This document shows, one piece after another, positions 16,335 through 24,026 of a stretch of 29,527 nucleotides of DNA. Below the pieces are notes generated by a model. The model was not told where the DNA came from and did not search any database. It saw only the letters and a list, made by a program, of their open reading frames with translations. A program made the translations under genes and the position numbers. Positions within the stretch are counted from its first letter, which is position 1. Each line of letters starts with the position of its first letter. The DNA is taken from positions 1 to 29,527 of the forward strand of contig JACQZL010000096.1 of assembly GCA_016213865.1 (NCBI GenBank). The letters are read 5' to 3'. This DNA is from Candidatus Rifleibacteriota bacterium. GTDB taxonomy: Bacteria; UBP17; UBA6191; JACPRK01.

Positions 16335-17015
16335 TTGCTGGATTCGAAGCTCAAGCAGCTTGCTCGCAACAGCCGTCCATCCGTTCGCGTCAGAGCTGCG
16401 CTGGAACTGGCGAAGGAGGCGGGCGTCGAGGCGGCCGCGGAGCTGCGAAAGCTCGCGTTCCACGACGAGAGCGCCGAGGTCCGCTATGAGGCACGACGGG
16501 CGCTGGAACGTCACCGGCAGACGTTTCTCGCAGTCCCGACGCCCGCGGCCTGCGCGTCCCGCGTTCAGGACGTGGCCTCGTTCGACAGCGCCCTGGACTC
16601 GGGTCAGGCGTCGCGCCAGGTCGAGGCGATTGCCTGGGCCGTCCGAAGCGGGCACAGCGCTGGCTTGGCCAGACTGAACGCGCTCGCCAAGACCGAGCTG
16701 GACCCGGAGGTGAGGTCAGCCATTGCCACCGCTCTGGGCCGGTTGGGCAGCGCGTCGGAGGTCCCGAGCCTGGTTCCGCTCCTGGTCGACGCGAATGCTC
16801 GGGTCCGGGCCAATGCACTCGAGGCCCTCGCTTACCTCAATTCGGCCTACTGGACGTCGAACGCGAGTTGCACCGGAGCTTCGCAAGCAAGCGAGCTGCC
16901 GATCGCGTGGGTCGGGATGACGAATGGAGAGCGCTCACCGAGTATGCCAACAGTGAGGCCAATGTCCCCCTGGTCATCTGTGGGCCGGCCGGCGTCGGCA
17001 AGTCGGCCCTTCTAG
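16335..17015 (+). CDS. HEAT-repeat region, probable N-terminus of the STAND NTPase
   Basis: Starts at TTG 16335, with GGGAG 9 bases upstream and 48 bases after the previous frame. Residues 1-170 are alpha-helical HEAT or PBS-lyase-like repeats, with recurrent RVRAALELAKE, EVRYEARRALERH, EVRSAIATALGRLG and RVRANALEALAYL. From about 16840 the frame is Ser/Pro-rich and lies over the P-loop of the next gene in another frame, so the last ~55 residues are not real protein. The same adjacency of HEAT repeats with a STAND-type segment occurs in one polypeptide in the remnant at 21750-22184. This supports HEAT and NTPase having been one gene, with a frame break near 16838-16868. Confidence 0.65.
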   Translation: MLDSKLKQLARNSRPSVRVRAALELAKEAGVEAAAELRKLAFHDESAEVRYEARRALERHRQTFLAVPTPAACASRVQDVASFDSALDSGQASRQVEAIAWAVRSGHSAGLARLNALAKTELDPEVRSAIATALGRLGSASEVPSLVPLLVDANARVRANALEALAYLNSAYWTSNASCTGASQASELPIAWVGMTNGERSPSMPTVRPMSPWSSVGRPASASRPF

Positions 17016-20000
17016 CCTCATGGTCATCCAGTTACCGCACCGCCAATAGCCTGGTGGTCACGCACTTCGCAGGCGCAAGTCCCGACTCCATCTCCGCCGC
17101 CGCGACGATGCGACGGCTCGTGCACGCGCTCGAACCGTCCCGCGGCCTCGAGGCGCTCCCCGATTCCGATCCGCGCGAGGCTCTTGCCGGTCTTCGCAAG
17201 GCTCTTGCCGACGCTCTCTCGAGGGTCGGGAAGACCAAACGCATCATAGTCGCCATCGATGCCCTGGAGCGCATCGAATCGCCCGGAGGCATGCGACCGC
17301 CAGGGTGGCTTCCTCATCCCCTTCCAACCGGGGTGAGGATGATCCTGAGCGTGGCCGAAGGTGCGTGCCTCGAAGGGCTGCGAGCGCGAGGTGCCCGCGA
17401 ACTTCCGCTGCGACCGCTGGGTGCCAAGGCCCATCGTGAGATGAGCCGGCAGTTCCTTGGCCGTTTTGGCAAGAGACTCTCCGAGAAGCCGGGGAGTTCG
17501 GGCGAGGCGGACCTGAGCGAGCTGGACCTCTTCGTTCAAGGCTGCAGCGGGAAGAGCGCACTCTACGTTCGGACCGCCCTCGAGGAACTCCGTTTGATTG
17601 CCAGGCCGGAAGAACGCGTGTCGTGGATTCGCCGTCTGCCCCCGACTGAGCTTGGCCTTTTCCAGCAGATGCTCGATCAGTCAGAGCAAGACACCAGAGA
17701 CTGTCCCGAGCTGGTTCGCCGTGCCATGGGGTTGCTGGCCGTGGCTCGCTACGGACTGTCGGAGAACGAGTTGCGTGACCTCCTGGGGCCACGACGCGAC
17801 CAGCGTCTGCCTCATGTCCTCTGGTCGCGGATCTACTGGCGGTTCCAGCCGTATCTGGTCACTCGGGGCAACCTGCTGAATTTCTTCGACGATGAGTTCC
17901 GCAGAGCCGTCCTCGACCGGTACCTCGCGGAGCCGGAGACCCGACGGAGGCTCCACCAAGAGCTCGCTGCCTTGTTCCAGACGGGCCCGGCCGGCCAGCC
18001 GCCGGCCCGTCATCTGGCCGAACTGGTCTATCACCAGACGCAAGCCGAGGACTGGACGGAAGTGGCCCGGACCGTGTGCCGGCTGACGTTCGTGGAGGCC
18101 AAATGCCGGCAGCCAGGCGTGGACGAGCTCCGAGAGGACTGCCACCGGGTGCTGGAAAGCCGTTTCCCGGACGGTCAGGACCGCACCTTGATTCGCGAGT
18201 TGTCACGGGGTCTGGACCTGCTCGCTCACAGGCTGCGCCAGCAACCGGCAGCCTTTCAGGAGCTGTACAACCAGGCTTCGTGGCACGACCGGCCGGAAGG
18301 CCCCCTGTTCAGATTCCTCGAATCCTGGCGGCGAGAGTACGAAGCCCGCGGTTCTGGCTGGATTTGCTCGCTATGGCCGCCGCTCACAGCCCTACACAGC
18401 TCGCTCGTGTGCACCCTGGATGGGCACCAGGCCGAGATCACCGCGTGCGCGATCACACCTGATGGCTCCCGGATTGTCTCCGGGGCCTCCGATGGTTGGA
18501 TCCGCGTATGGGATCTGGTTAAGGGTCGGGAGACCCTCGCCTTCGAGGGACACCAGGGCAGGATCACCGGATGTGTGTGTCTGCCCGACGAGCAGCGGAT
18601 GATCTCGTCAGCGGCGGACTGCACCTTGAAGGTCTGGGACCTGACCGCGGGGCAACTGCTGGCGACTCTCTCTGGCCACGAGGATGAGATCACGGCCTGC
18701 GTGGCGACCCCCGATGGCAAGAGTCTGATCTCCGCGTCCAGGGACAGGACGCTCAGGCTCTGGAAGCTCGGCCCGGGCCTCCAGGGCCTGACCTTCAGAG
18801 GACACCGGAGCGAGGTCACGGCTTGTGCCGTTGCACCGGACGGTTTCCGGCTGGTGTCCGCATCGCGCGACGAGACGCTGAGAATCTGGGATCTCGAGAC
18901 CGGCGCGGAGTTGTTCACCTTGGGCGAGCCGAGCACCGTGGGGAGAATTGGCCCCAAGCGTGGGCACAAGGCGGAGGTGGTCGCTTGTGCCGTCACTCCT
19001 GACGGAAGGCGGATTGTCTCCGCGTCGCGCGACAAGACGCTCAAGCTCTGGGACACGGCTTCGGGCAAGGAACTGGGCACTCTGGAAGGCCATGGTGGCG
19101 AGGTCACCGCGATTGCGGTGGCACCAGACGGGGACCGGGCCGTTTCGGCCTCCGAGGATGGGACCCTGAGGATCTGGAACCTCGCTGCTTTGCTGCCCTT
19201 GCTCACGCTGACGGGACACCAGAGCCGTGTTCATGCGTGCCTGGTCACACCCGACGGCCGGCGGGTCGTCTCGGCCTCTCGGGACAGGACTCTCAAAGTC
19301 TGGGACCTGGCCACCGGCCGTCAACTGGCGACGCTGGAGGGTCATTCGAAGGACGTCAAGACGACGACCTGCATCCTCACGCCCGACGGACAGCGCCTGC
19401 TCTCGGCAGACTCCGCAGGGCAGTTGAGGCTTTGGGACCTGAAGACGGGCCGGGAATTGCGCGTGTTCACCGGTCACAAGGCCGGGGTCGTCGCCTGTGC
19501 GGTTTCGCCCAGCAGCCAGTGGGCGGCCTCCGCATCGCACGACAAGACCCTCATGCTGTGGAGGCTGAGCGGGCGGTCCGAGGGCGTCAGCCTGTCCGGG
19601 CACGCCGGGAGTGTGATGGCCTGCGCCTTCACGCCTGGCGGCGACCGGGTCCTCTCCGCCTCGGCCGACTCGACTCTGAGGCTCTGGGAGGTCGCGACTC
19701 ATCGGGAATTGGGCAAGCTGGTCGGTCACACCGACACCGTCACCGATTGTGCCGTGACCTCAGGCGGTGACCGTGCCATTTCCGGCTCTCGTGACCGCAC
19801 GGTCAGGGTCTGGGATCTGAGCTCATTGCGCGAAGTGCACGTGCTGTCGGGCCATGCAGCCGAGGTCCTCTCTTGTGCCGTCACCTCGGACGGCAGACGA
19901 GCCGTCTCCGCGTCCTCGGACGGATTGCTGAAACTCTGGGACCTCGACCAGGGGTCGCTGGTCGCGACCCTCGAGGGTCACATGCGCAGGGTGAACAGTC

Positions 20001-20206
20001 TCAGCCTCATCCAAGACGCACGACGGATCGTGTCGGCCTCGGGCGATGGTACGTTGCGGCTCTGGGACCTCGACGCCGGCGCTTGCCTCGCGACGTTTCC
20101 GGGTCAGGCCGCGTTCTGTTGTTGTGCCCAGGCGCCCGGGGGTCGCCGACTTGCCGCGGGCGACAATGACGGTCACGTGTATGCCATCGAACTGATCCAG
20201 TTGTAG
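16868..20206 (+). CDS. STAND NTPase with 14 WD40 repeats
   Basis: Open from TTG 16868 (1,112 codons). The protein-like sequence begins slightly upstream (GLLDVERELHRSF), and no clear ribosome-binding site is present. A NACHT/STAND-like NTPase comes first: RVGRDDEW entry motif, P-loop GPAGVGKSALLA (39-50) and Walker B-like RIIVAIDALERIE (~125). A helical winged-helix/superstructure-forming region (~200-510) follows, then 14 WD40 repeats (~516-1112). Most have the form GH-x-x-x-V-x-A-C-A-V-x-P-D-G, ending in LRLWDL or similar. Fourteen repeats make two seven-bladed propellers. STAND proteins are inactive monomers that oligomerise after ligand binding; the propellers are the likely sensor. It probably reads with the HEAT frame as one protein. 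Confidence 0.85.
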   Translation: MHRSFASKRAADRVGRDDEWRALTEYANSEANVPLVICGPAGVGKSALLASWSSSYRTANSLVVTHFAGASPDSISAAATMRRLVHALEPSRGLEALPDSDPREALAGLRKALADALSRVGKTKRIIVAIDALERIESPGGMRPPGWLPHPLPTGVRMILSVAEGACLEGLRARGARELPLRPLGAKAHREMSRQFLGRFGKRLSEKPGSSGEADLSELDLFVQGCSGKSALYVRTALEELRLIARPEERVSWIRRLPPTELGLFQQMLDQSEQDTRDCPELVRRAMGLLAVARYGLSENELRDLLGPRRDQRLPHVLWSRIYWRFQPYLVTRGNLLNFFDDEFRRAVLDRYLAEPETRRRLHQELAALFQTGPAGQPPARHLAELVYHQTQAEDWTEVARTVCRLTFVEAKCRQPGVDELREDCHRVLESRFPDGQDRTLIRELSRGLDLLAHRLRQQPAAFQELYNQASWHDRPEGPLFRFLESWRREYEARGSGWICSLWPPLTALHSSLVCTLDGHQAEITACAITPDGSRIVSGASDGWIRVWDLVKGRETLAFEGHQGRITGCVCLPDEQRMISSAADCTLKVWDLTAGQLLATLSGHEDEITACVATPDGKSLISASRDRTLRLWKLGPGLQGLTFRGHRSEVTACAVAPDGFRLVSASRDETLRIWDLETGAELFTLGEPSTVGRIGPKRGHKAEVVACAVTPDGRRIVSASRDKTLKLWDTASGKELGTLEGHGGEVTAIAVAPDGDRAVSASEDGTLRIWNLAALLPLLTLTGHQSRVHACLVTPDGRRVVSASRDRTLKVWDLATGRQLATLEGHSKDVKTTTCILTPDGQRLLSADSAGQLRLWDLKTGRELRVFTGHKAGVVACAVSPSSQWAASASHDKTLMLWRLSGRSEGVSLSGHAGSVMACAFTPGGDRVLSASADSTLRLWEVATHRELGKLVGHTDTVTDCAVTSGGDRAISGSRDRTVRVWDLSSLREVHVLSGHAAEVLSCAVTSDGRRAVSASSDGLLKLWDLDQGSLVATLEGHMRRVNSLSLIQDARRIVSASGDGTLRLWDLDAGACLATFPGQAAFCCCAQAPGGRRLAAGDNDGHVYAIELIQL

Positions 20207-20286
20207 GGCCCGTCCCGCCGGACGCGTTGGCACGGTCGTTCGAAGGAGGAGGTCCCCGACTGCCATGTTGGCGAAAGGTGGAGACC

Positions 20287-20421
20287 ATGTCGGATCCGGC
20301 TCTGGTCATCGGGTTGGGAGGACTCGGAATCCGCATCGTCAGCGACGTGCGGCAGAGGCCTGCAGGCTCACTGCGGGGCCATGCGATGCTGTCTGTCTGT
20401 CAGGAGGCAACACGGAAGTGA
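20287..20421 (+). pseudogene. Truncated 5' end of a second tubulin-like gene
   Basis: ATG 20287 follows an AAGGTGG-like site. The first 24 residues, SDPALVIGLGGLGIRIVSDVRQ, closely match the start of the Tubulin_2-type protein at 7715 (ADLALVMGVGGMGIKIVADLRR), including the glycine-rich nucleotide loop. After about position 20360 similarity ends, and the frame stops at 20421 inside unrelated sequence. The rest, including the GGGTGAG motif, is missing. It lies 80 bases after the STAND/WD40 gene, so another copy of the tubulin-like operon probably once began here. Confidence 0.75.
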
Positions 20422-20510
20422 TCCAGTTCTACCGGGTCGGCGGTCCTTTTGGGTTCATGTCGAACTTCAGCGCTCATCCCATCGAGCTGGACGGCTCGGT
20501 CTGGCTTGTC
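20418..20510 (+). pseudogene. Fragment of a NADAR-domain gene
   Basis: From GTG 20418, with CAGGAGG at 20401-20407, the frame reads VIQFYRVGGPFGFMSNFSAH and then PIELDGSVW. This is the conserved N-terminus of the NADAR/YbiA family (typical form: FYR-x-x-x-P-x-G-x-FSNF...PIELDG-x-x-W). NADAR proteins are N-glycosidases acting on riboflavin intermediates or ADP-ribosyl compounds. Similarity stops after ~32 residues, exactly where a 77-base repeat begins (20508), so the catalytic remainder is lost. Confidence 0.7.
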
Positions 20511-20584
20511 ACTCAGCGCCTCCTTGTCTGCGCACTCCCCACGGCCTACGGACGGAGGGAGCAGTGGCAACCAGCGTGCCAGAG
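20508..20584 (+). repeat. Imperfect direct repeat, copy 1
   Basis: TTGTCACTCAGCGCCTCCTTG through GTGCCAGAG matches 23651-23729. The last 35 bases (20550-20584, GGACGGAGGGAGCAGTGGCA onward) are identical in both copies; the first ~42 are similar with a 2-base indel. It replaces the rest of the NADAR gene here, and in the other copy it covers the start of a leftward gene. It therefore marks a recombination or duplication junction. Confidence 0.75.
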
Positions 20585-21195
20585 AGCCACCTCCAGCTCC
20601 TCGACTTGGTCCGTCGCCCTTTCACTCCCGTTGCCTTGCCTTCGACTGGAGCAGGCCTCCACCTGGGACCGGGGTTGTCCGGCAGGCGCTTTGCCGGCCG
20701 GGCACATCTTCAGTCGCGAACCTGCGCCAGTCCCGGACCACAGCATCGAGCGACGACGAAAGTGCAAGCTCGCACGACGGATGTGGAGTGCGGGTGAGGC
20801 GACGGGAGCGATGCAGACAAACGGGAAGCCGCATCACTGCGAAGGCACGAGAAGACCAAGCCACGAAGGCACGAAGCACGCGAAGAGCGGCACAAAGGGC
20901 CTCATTCGATCAGGATTCTCTTCGTGCAGTCCTTTGAGCTTTCGGGTCTTGGTGATTCAAGGGCCCGTGGTTTCCTCCATGAGTGAGCGTCGCTCCCGCG
21001 GCGACGTGCTGCCGGCCGCGAGTCCCGGCAAGCACGGGCGAGAGCCGCGCCAGGCCCGGGGTTGCCGTGGCGACGGCGGGCGCGGCGGGCTGCTGGCATC
21101 GCCATTGCTCTACGAGGTCACGTCCAGCACGCGAGAGACGTGCGGAAGTCATTGGGTGAGCCGCGGCGACGCGGCTTTCACTGGAGCGAACCAGA
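20585..21195. other. Non-coding remnant region with direct and inverted repeats
   Basis: No frame here shows a recognisable protein. Visible structure is limited: the repeated unit GAAGGCACGA (20840 and 20863) with CACGAAG on one side, and CTCTTCGTG and CTTTCGGGTCTTGGTG about 60 bases later, form a weak inverted-repeat arrangement. GGCTTTCACT and AGAGTGAAGCC (about 21171-21203) form a second one. Such CACGAAGGCACGAAG palindromes are common dispersed intergenic repeats in large bacterial genomes. The area looks like decayed sequence between gene fragments. Confidence 0.45.
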
Positions 21196-21282
21196 GTGAA
21201 GCCACCTTCCATCCGCCGCCCTCGGCGCCGGCTCGCGGCACGCCGCGGAGATGCCCCGCCGTCGGGGCCTTGTTGCTGCGGC

Positions 21283-21708
21283 GTGCCCATCGCCGGCGCT
21301 TCAGCCCGCGCCCCCGGCTCGGCTATCTCGACTCCGCTCGGGCCTTGTCGTCTTCCTGCGGCGACCGGCGCGATCCGTTCGCCGGGTCTGATCGCCTCGG
21401 TCGTCGAGGACGACGACCAGACGCGCGTCGTGCTCGCCGGGGAGCTCGGGACCGGGGAGACCCTGGTGTTCAAGGAGCTGCTCGACGGGATTCTCGAGCG
21501 CCGGCTGGGCCTCACGCTCGTCCTCGACCTGGCCAGCGTCCAGTTCCTCGGCACGGCCGGGCTCGCCGTCTTGGCCGCGGCGTGTCGAATCCTGAAGGGC
21601 CAGCAGGCGTGCCTGACCGTGCTCGATCCGACCGCGCAGGTCGAGCGAAAGCTCGTCGTGACGCACTTGACGCAGCTCATCCGCATCGAGCGGACGGGGG
21701 AGGTGTAG
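21283..21708 (+). CDS. STAS-domain protein, anti-sigma factor antagonist-like
   Basis: From about 21380 the frame encodes a STAS fold: TRVVLAGELGTGETLVF, then LTLVLDLASVQFLGTAGLAV and ACLTVLDPTAQVERKLVVTH. In SpoIIAA-type anti-sigma antagonists the regulatory Ser sits in the FLDSSGLG loop; here the loop is FLGTAGLA, with a Thr that could be phosphorylated. The upstream start is unclear: GTG 21283 and GTG 21196 are in frame but lack ribosome-binding sites, and the residues before the domain look like read-through of repeat sequence. The gene may have lost its own start by rearrangement. No partner kinase gene is visible. Confidence 0.7.
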   Translation: MPIAGASARAPGSAISTPLGPCRLPAATGAIRSPGLIASVVEDDDQTRVVLAGELGTGETLVFKELLDGILERRLGLTLVLDLASVQFLGTAGLAVLAAACRILKGQQACLTVLDPTAQVERKLVVTHLTQLIRIERTGEV

Positions 21709-21749
21709 GCGGAGAGGGGCCACGCGGGTGTCGAGGGCCGCACGGGTTG

Positions 21750-22184
21750 ACCGACCAGACGGTCCATCTGTTCGTCCATCCGCGCCTTCCGGTGGTCGCG
21801 ATCGACGTAGCGCTCGCGGACTTCCTCCGGCACGTCCTCGGGCACTCTCGTCTCGCGGAAGTAGAAGTAGCTTCGCCGGCGCTCGCGGCCGCTCAGCACC
21901 CCGTGGCGAATCTCCATCTCGGTCACCGACAGCCCGGCGAAGGCCACCGGCACGTCGTCCCCGGGCCAGTCACGGAGCGTCACGATGGCGCTGGCCCGCA
22001 CCCGGTTGTCCGGGTCGTTCACCCGCTGCAGCAGGAAGGCCTACGCTCGCCCGCCGCCGGTCTGCTCGAGAGCGGTAACGGCGCGCTGGCGCGCACGCGC
22101 GAGTCGGAGTGCTCGAGGTAGGTCGCCAGCCGGTCGACAGCCCTCTTCGGGACCTGTCGCTTGCACGTCGGCGAGGCCGCCCGG
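21750..22184 (-). pseudogene. HEAT / STAND-protein fragment
   Basis: Read leftward, this stretch carries one HEAT repeat (AVDRLATYLEHSDSRVRASA). A frame break and an in-frame stop (about 22040-22080) follow, then a second HEAT unit (NDPDNRVRASAIVTLRDW). After that come VTEMEIRHGVLSG and RSYFYFRETRV. This last segment resembles the N-terminal region of NPHP3/TEP1-like STAND NTPases (form EIxxGVL...FFYFRDP). It ends without a NTPase domain near 21750 and has no start codon, beginning directly after the small gene at 22185-22514. It is clearly degenerate. Confidence 0.6.
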
Positions 22185-22514
22185 TCACCCGTCCTTCGGG
22201 CCCTCTTCCTTGGCGTCCAGCTCGATGATCTGGGCGAGATCCTTGACCATCTCGGCGGTCCCGCGATCCACTTCGGGAGGAATGCCGATGACCATCGTTT
22301 CCCCGAAGACCGTGGCGGATCTGTAGATGTAGCCGTCCGTGTCGATGGTGATCTCCCCGATGATGACGTGACGGGCGATCTGCTGCATCTTGTCGAGCAA
22401 CTGGGCGGCTTTGCCATCATCGAGGTCACCCCGGGCGAGCGTCTCCTCATAGCGGCTGAGCCATCTCGCCATCCTCCCGTCCAGGAGGGCAGTGGTCTCC
22501 TTCTGATCTTCCAT
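22185..22514 (-). CDS. Small conserved protein of unknown function, copy B
   Basis: A 109-residue protein starting at ATG 22514, with GGAGG about 10 bases upstream. It contains ALLDGRMARWLSRYEETLARG, a helical middle (LLDKMQQIARHVI), a strand-rich segment (GEITIDTDGYIYRSATVFGE) and the well-conserved IGIPPEVDRGTAEMVKDLAQ with an acidic tail. About 60 percent of residues match its paralogue at 24027-24359. No membrane helix or known motif is seen. Conservation between the two copies argues that it encodes a real, functional protein. Its place beside STAND and tubulin-like remnants suggests an accessory role in that system, but this is only context. Confidence 0.8.
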   Translation of the reverse strand: MEDQKETTALLDGRMARWLSRYEETLARGDLDDGKAAQLLDKMQQIARHVIIGEITIDTDGYIYRSATVFGETMVIGIPPEVDRGTAEMVKDLAQIIELDAKEEGPKDG

Positions 22515-22951
22515 GTTTGGGAGTCCTCCGGTCTCCAGCAAGTTGAAGTAAGCAGTCCCGGTTCGGCGGCGATTCTGGCCGCGACATTAGCAGGAACTGT
22601 GCCCGGCGGCTTGCTGGCGCTATCGCTCGACTCATCAGCGAAGGAACGCCAGCGCTCGTTGCTGCAATCCTCCGGCAATGACGAGTTCGTCGTTTCGAAC
22701 GACGGAACCGACATCCGAAGCAACGGTGTGTTCTCCCTCGCTGCTGCTTGCCTTGACCGGGCCTTGGCGACGCTCAGCGCTCGCAGACACGCGTGGCCGT
22801 CTCAAGGACGCGCCCGCAGATGCAGCACCTCTCCATCGCTGTAACCCCTCTAGCCGCTTGCGCCGCCGCGGAAAGGTGCAGCACGCAGGGCGCAGCCTTC
22901 GCGGAGCTCGGGGGGTGCGCGCTCAGGCTCGTGGGAGTAGCTCACGAAAAG
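22515..22951. other. Intergenic region without a recognisable gene
   Basis: No frame on either strand shows protein-like features. The part nearest the small gene (about 22560-22620) shares scattered similarity, centred on GTRCCCGGCGGCT, with the region upstream of the paralogous gene (about 24470-24520). The two genes may therefore have been duplicated together with upstream sequence. The remainder looks like decayed sequence. Confidence 0.35.
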
Positions 22952-23044
22952 TCAAAGTTCACCAGCAGCCAGGCCGGCGCCGCACTGGCTGCAAGAGCGA
23001 GCGCCGACAGCCGCGGCGAACTTGCACCTGGGGCAGCTCGGCAT
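22952..23044 (-). pseudogene. Zinc-ribbon fragment
   Basis: A 30-codon frame starting at ATG 23044 reads MPSCPRCKFAAAVGARSCSQ and continues CGAGLAAGEL. It has the two knuckles CPRC and CSQC of a small zinc-ribbon, the kind usually found at the N-terminus of longer bacterial signalling proteins. It stops right after the ribbon. The upstream frame also looks somewhat protein-like (VVLAWVTGLFRLFDRTKGR). It may be an N-terminal remnant of a longer gene or part of a frame-broken one. Confidence 0.5.
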
Positions 23045-23219
23045 GAGAAACAGTTCTCTCTCGTTGAGCCCGCCGACCGACGATTGGCCGCTGCCCTGAC
23101 GCAGCACTTCGTCGCGACAGGGGCCCGTTTCGCGCAGTCGTCCTTTCGTCCGGTCGAAGAGCCGGAAGAGCCCAGTAACCCAGGCTAGCACGACGGGCGA
23201 GCCGGGCGACTGGAAACCG

Positions 23220-23657
23220 TCACTCGCTCCGAAACCCGGCACCGCCCATTGCCCAGTCGTCGGTTGACGACGCCCCCCGCTGGTCCTCGGCGAGGCACGC
23301 CAGTCGCCTTCTGGCCTGAAGGCCCGCCTCGAGCGAGGCGAACTCCTGCGCCACCAGGAGATAGGTATCCCTGGCCCGATCGCGCAGACGCGTACGGTCC
23401 ATCGCGTCTCCGATGGCCAGCATGGCGTCGGCGCTGAGCGACTCGGCCCGGCTGGCAAAACCCCAGCGCGGCTGGGTGCCGGCCAGCTCCCGGCACAGGA
23501 CCAGGGCGCGCTCGGGCTGTCCGGCGGCCAGCGCCCACCGGGCCTCCTCGTACAATTCGTATTGTCGGCAGTACGCGGCCCAGGCCACGACCTGCAGGAC
23601 CAGAAGAAGAGTCCCCAGCACCCACGGACCCGCACGCCTGCGCAGCTTCATTGTCAC
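23220..23657 (-). CDS. Small single-helix membrane protein with TPR-like helices
   Basis: About 145 residues. AAGGAGGT lies upstream of GTG 23657 and ATG 23651, either of which could start it; GTG has the better spacing. A hydrophobic segment (~11-30, VLGTLLLVLQVVAWAAY) forms a signal anchor. The following region has paired helices typical of TPR-like repeats (YEEARWALAAGQPERALVLC, then ARDTYLLVAQEFASLEAG), so the soluble part probably faces outward as a binding scaffold. The C-terminus is Ser/Gly-rich. No close family is recognised. Its start region is inside the second copy of a 77-79-base repeat. Confidence 0.62.
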   Translation of the reverse strand: MTMKLRRRAGPWVLGTLLLVLQVVAWAAYCRQYELYEEARWALAAGQPERALVLCRELAGTQPRWGFASRAESLSADAMLAIGDAMDRTRLRDRARDTYLLVAQEFASLEAGLQARRRLACLAEDQRGASSTDDWAMGGAGFRSE

Positions 23658-23729
23658 TGAGCACCTCCTTGTCGACCCACTCCAGCCGGTCATTGGACGG
23701 AGGGAGCAGTGGCAACCAGCGTGCCAGAG
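23651..23729 (+). repeat. Imperfect direct repeat, copy 2
   Basis: Matches 20508-20584 (see that entry). Here it contains, on the minus strand, the ribosome-binding site and start of the small membrane protein gene. In the other copy the equivalent AAGGAGG is kept but the coding sequence beyond it is different. This copy is therefore probably the original context and the other a transplanted piece. Confidence 0.75.
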
Positions 23730-23880
23730 GACCACTCGCGGCTCGCGCTCTTGTTCGCATGGCCGCCCTGCGCAACGGCGTGGCGCCGGAAGGTCACGCT
23801 TCCGACGTGAATTGGCGTTGCCCAAGGGTCGCCACCTCGCGCCGGCCTTCGGCGTCGCTGGACCTGCCTCGACGGACCGG

Positions 23881-23931
23881 GGGCTGACCCGGCTGGCGCC
23901 GGGTCAGGACCGGCAGGGACGCCGGTCCTAC
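23881..23931 (-). repeat. 51-base REP-like double hairpin, copy 2
   Basis: Reverse complement of the element at 11785-11835, with three differences in 51 bases; two of these are in the first hairpin loop and one between the hairpins. A further hairpin, CCCGGCC-TGAA-GGCCGGG (23934-23951), follows directly. The position is intergenic, between the small membrane protein gene and the small conserved gene. Confidence 0.8.
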
Positions 23932-24026
23932 TCACCCGGCCTGAAGGCCGGGCTGCCCCCGAGCTGTCGCTTGTGTGGGCCGCCCCGACAGATGTGTGGG
24001 TTCGAGGACCGGGGCGACGGGCCTGT

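Noticed and set aside
18256..19729. Long minus-strand frames opposite the WD40 repeats
   Set aside because: They are periodic only because the WD40-coding DNA is repetitive; they match no family.
18400..20206. Possible CRISPR-like regular repeats
   Set aside because: The ~125-base periodicity is explained by WD40 coding units; there are no short identical repeats with unique spacers.
20910..22022. 370-codon open frame on the minus strand
   Set aside because: Only the first ~90 codons are protein-like (HEAT/STAND fragment); the rest is antisense to the STAS gene and to repeat sequence.
20265..22121. 618-codon open frame on the plus strand
   Set aside because: Only ~32 codons (NADAR fragment) look real; the rest is a chance GC-rich frame over pseudogene sequence and the STAS gene in another frame.
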